Notes under the pieces: model-generated
What the model was told of the DNA's origin: nothing
The model's input: only the letters and a program-made list of their open reading frames with translations
Databases searched by the model: none
NCBI GenBank assembly: GCA_030040515.1
Contig: JASHTO010000354.1
Coordinates: forward strand, 1-7,659
Source: Terriglobia bacterium
Lineage (GTDB): Bacteria; Acidobacteriota; Terriglobia; UBA7540
DNA: 7,659 nt
Direction: 5' to 3'
Shown here: one piece after another, positions 7,101 through 7,659 of the stretch
Layout of the letters: each line of letters opens with the position of its first letter
Numbering within the stretch: the first letter of the stretch is position 1
Made by a program: the position numbers and the translations under genes

Positions 7101-7659
7101 CACCCTCGATATCGCCGCCATTGAAATTGACCCAGCCGCCGGCTGACTGCGCGAAAACCGCGCTGCCCCAGGTCGCAATCCTGGTTCCGTAGAAGTTGTT
7201 TTCGTTGGGATACTCACCCAGCAGGATTCCCACGCCGTTGGGATTAAGCGCGGCGAAAGTGTTGTCCTTGAAGAAATTGTAGTACGCGCCGTCGTAGCTC
7301 GGATCGCTCAGCTTCAGAGCGATCTGGCAATCCACGTTGGTGCGCTCAATCGAGTTTTCAAGGGCATCGCTGAAGTCGAAGCACACGCCCGTGGCGTAAG
7401 TCTCGCTGTGCGAGTTCCCGCTGCTATCCTTCACCGTGAATGAGCCGGTGTTGCTGATGGAGAGGTCGGAGATCAAAACCCACTGAATGTCCGAGCCGGA
7501 GTTGTTGGCGAATACCGCCCCGGTGTCGCCGCTGGTGTTGTCGATCAGAGTTCCGGAAGTGCTGCCGGACTGCGCGCTCGCCCGCCCCAGCCCGATGACG
7601 TGCGCGTAGTTCTCCATCTCGAATTGCGCGCCACTCGAACGGTTGATCTGCGCGGGAAG
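4156..7659 (-). CDS. Giant modular fibre-like/beta-helix extracellular protein (5' end outside window)
   Basis: The frame is open from the right edge and encodes at least 1167 residues, ending in TAA. The first Met (codon at 7617) is probably not the start: 14 open codons precede it, it has no ribosome binding site, and the sequence begins inside a beta-helix-like region (LPAQINRSS...). Numbering from that Met: residues 1-205 are Asn/Gly-rich strands like pectate-lyase-type right-handed beta-helices (NNFYGTRI, GGDIEGAGAGVVINAG). Residues 209-259 are a small module with AGTSGASAPSW and DNGVTWLTV, seen in tail-fibre and carbohydrate-binding contexts. Residues 400-600 are a beta-sandwich-like region holding a GSGYDVNDVLT module. 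Residues 738-900 are tail-fibre-like (GHYLRGNGSQYVDSAI, PTTSALGGV, ISSGTLSASRLP). Residues 975-1153 are a C-terminal beta-rich domain (LPFDWDTSTQPYINVYWGSG). Cysteines occur in pairs, suggesting export, but the N-terminal secretion signal is off-window. No catalytic residues can be assigned. A role as adhesin, polysaccharide-binding fibre or beta-helix lyase is inference only. Confidence 0.87.
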   Translation of the reverse strand, partial: LPAQINRSSGAQFEMENYAHVIGLGRASAQSGSTSGTLIDNTSGDTGAVFANNSGSDIQWVLISDLSISNTGSFTVKDSSGNSHSETYATGVCFDFSDALENSIERTNVDCQIALKLSDPSYDGAYYNFFKDNTFAALNPNGVGILLGEYPNENNFYGTRIATWGSAVFAQSAGGWVNFNGGDIEGAGAGVVINAGTNIGVHDFYFEAIGPSTGSPQYAVWQASWPYIQGAVIQGSDGKTHICTVAGTSGASAPSWNSTYGDTTTDNGVTWLTVQYGQVVWGASAVGNVVDGALGPQEVDNYSTSWFGGTSNYQLVPPNLNGNAGLVPLNFTAQQLTLGSSLSSAGGNGGYQNQYVFDYNSSYPEEGTAVDYGGKNINSGFTGHGPLRVGGLVSNGGQVGTIIANTLNVLGLPNPAAPSVTLYGAHAGSSTVSYALTANQCGGSSSGGPVGGYTLPGSFTQITDAPATPGALIGVAVSAAGSGYDVNDVLTVVNPFNSNEGGSSTGQVTVSSVNGSGAVTGISVSTAGNGYPDGWTGATVTGGHGSGLTLNLTAYDLIEIAPSSFNLVGATAEPWSGCEWDLIKDPTGGSSTAQSILTNHFPNMLPFSIVATAPDTGVLLDYGQSLNSYTEPSSRNTTADATFEGYVTITGGELSLTGSPQIDLGSSNAYFDSTGSGGQFILGYNTPKGSGQTCHDQFYNNSTDRNVLFEICSAGTSSGSNAVKTLHNTLDDGSGNLSVSDGYEIAGGATSGHYLRGNGSQYVDSAIQNADLPAPTTSALGGVESVTCSGSEFVSGINTSGVPQCGTPSGSGNVSTSGTITTGSMAEFASGTTIETGNLSGDCTTSGSMAITCTKTNGTAFAASATTDTTNAGNISSGTLSASRLPTLSTTVNGQSCAIGSSCNLNSGNTSGTLALNEGNGNPLGQYAGSACTNQAVTGIGTGGAATCTTLTSSYVNSSVMTDSGNTTTTANKVVVSTATAGAYGTSDFPQVEHIPFANCYAGTAGIGPSTAASNFTAACRAGTNNLGGAAQAVPSTGAALQFMITLPFDWDTSTQPYINVYWGSGSNTSGTVIWTASSACSSVATNGNASDDPSFNAESAFSSNTMAASNKMWYVGGEFTKMTSGNGCAPGATVMIKLAVSGTASSNINAYEAVVTIPRQIVVQAN

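Noticed and set aside
6382..7146. A 254-codon open frame on the + strand opposite the giant gene
   Set aside because: It is antisense to a clearly coding, domain-rich frame, and its product is Arg/His/Ala-rich with no recognisable motif, as expected from the complement of Gly/Ser/Thr/Asn-rich codons.
4156..7659. The right-hand region as part of a prophage tail module
   Set aside because: Tail-fibre-like sequence is present, but no other phage gene is in the window and the downstream partner has a Sec signal peptide. It is not excluded, because the sequence to the right is unseen.

Overview
The window looks like a bacterial chromosome segment of moderately high G+C. It most resembles an Acidobacteriota soil bacterium or a relative. 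This rests on the style of the proteins: a large Ser/Thr/Gly-rich secreted protein with fibre-like modules, and a GC-rich double-hairpin intergenic repeat of a type I associate with such genomes. I could not run a search, so the assignment is an inference.

Left part (1-2280): three ordinary soluble metabolic genes. The + strand carries the C-terminal 81 residues of a HAD-superfamily hydrolase that began upstream of the window. Converging on it from the - strand is a PfkB-family (fructokinase-like) sugar kinase. Upstream of the kinase in the reading direction, and on the same strand, is a dienelactone hydrolase family alpha/beta hydrolase with a complete Cys-Asp-His triad. The convergent gap (247-396) holds a compact pair of perfect hairpins (276-329) resembling a REP/MITE-like dispersed palindrome. 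The kinase and the hydrolase are 267 bases apart, so they need not be one operon.

Right part (2565-7659): two genes on the - strand that I read as one transcription and translation unit. The first in reading order enters from the right edge and has at least 1167 residues. It is a modular, extracellular-looking protein: a beta-helix-like N-terminal region, a small tryptophan-containing module of the kind seen in carbohydrate-binding and tail-fibre proteins, a GSGY-type glycine-rich module apparently inserted in a beta-sandwich, a stretch of phage tail-fibre-like sequence with serial cysteine pairs, and a C-terminal beta-rich domain. Its TAA stop is separated by one base from the ATG of a second gene. 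That gene encodes a 529-residue signal-peptide-bearing protein made of two diverged copies of one beta-rich domain. Together they suggest a surface-exposed or secreted pair, perhaps an adhesin or polysaccharide-binding/degrading fibre with a secreted partner. This function is inferred from architecture only. No phage structural, integrase or lysis genes are visible here.

The most notable features are the fibre-like/beta-helix giant with its tightly coupled tandem-domain partner, and the double-hairpin repeat. I saw no tRNA, rRNA, CRISPR array, insertion sequence or riboswitch. There is no gene-free stretch longer than 300 bases.
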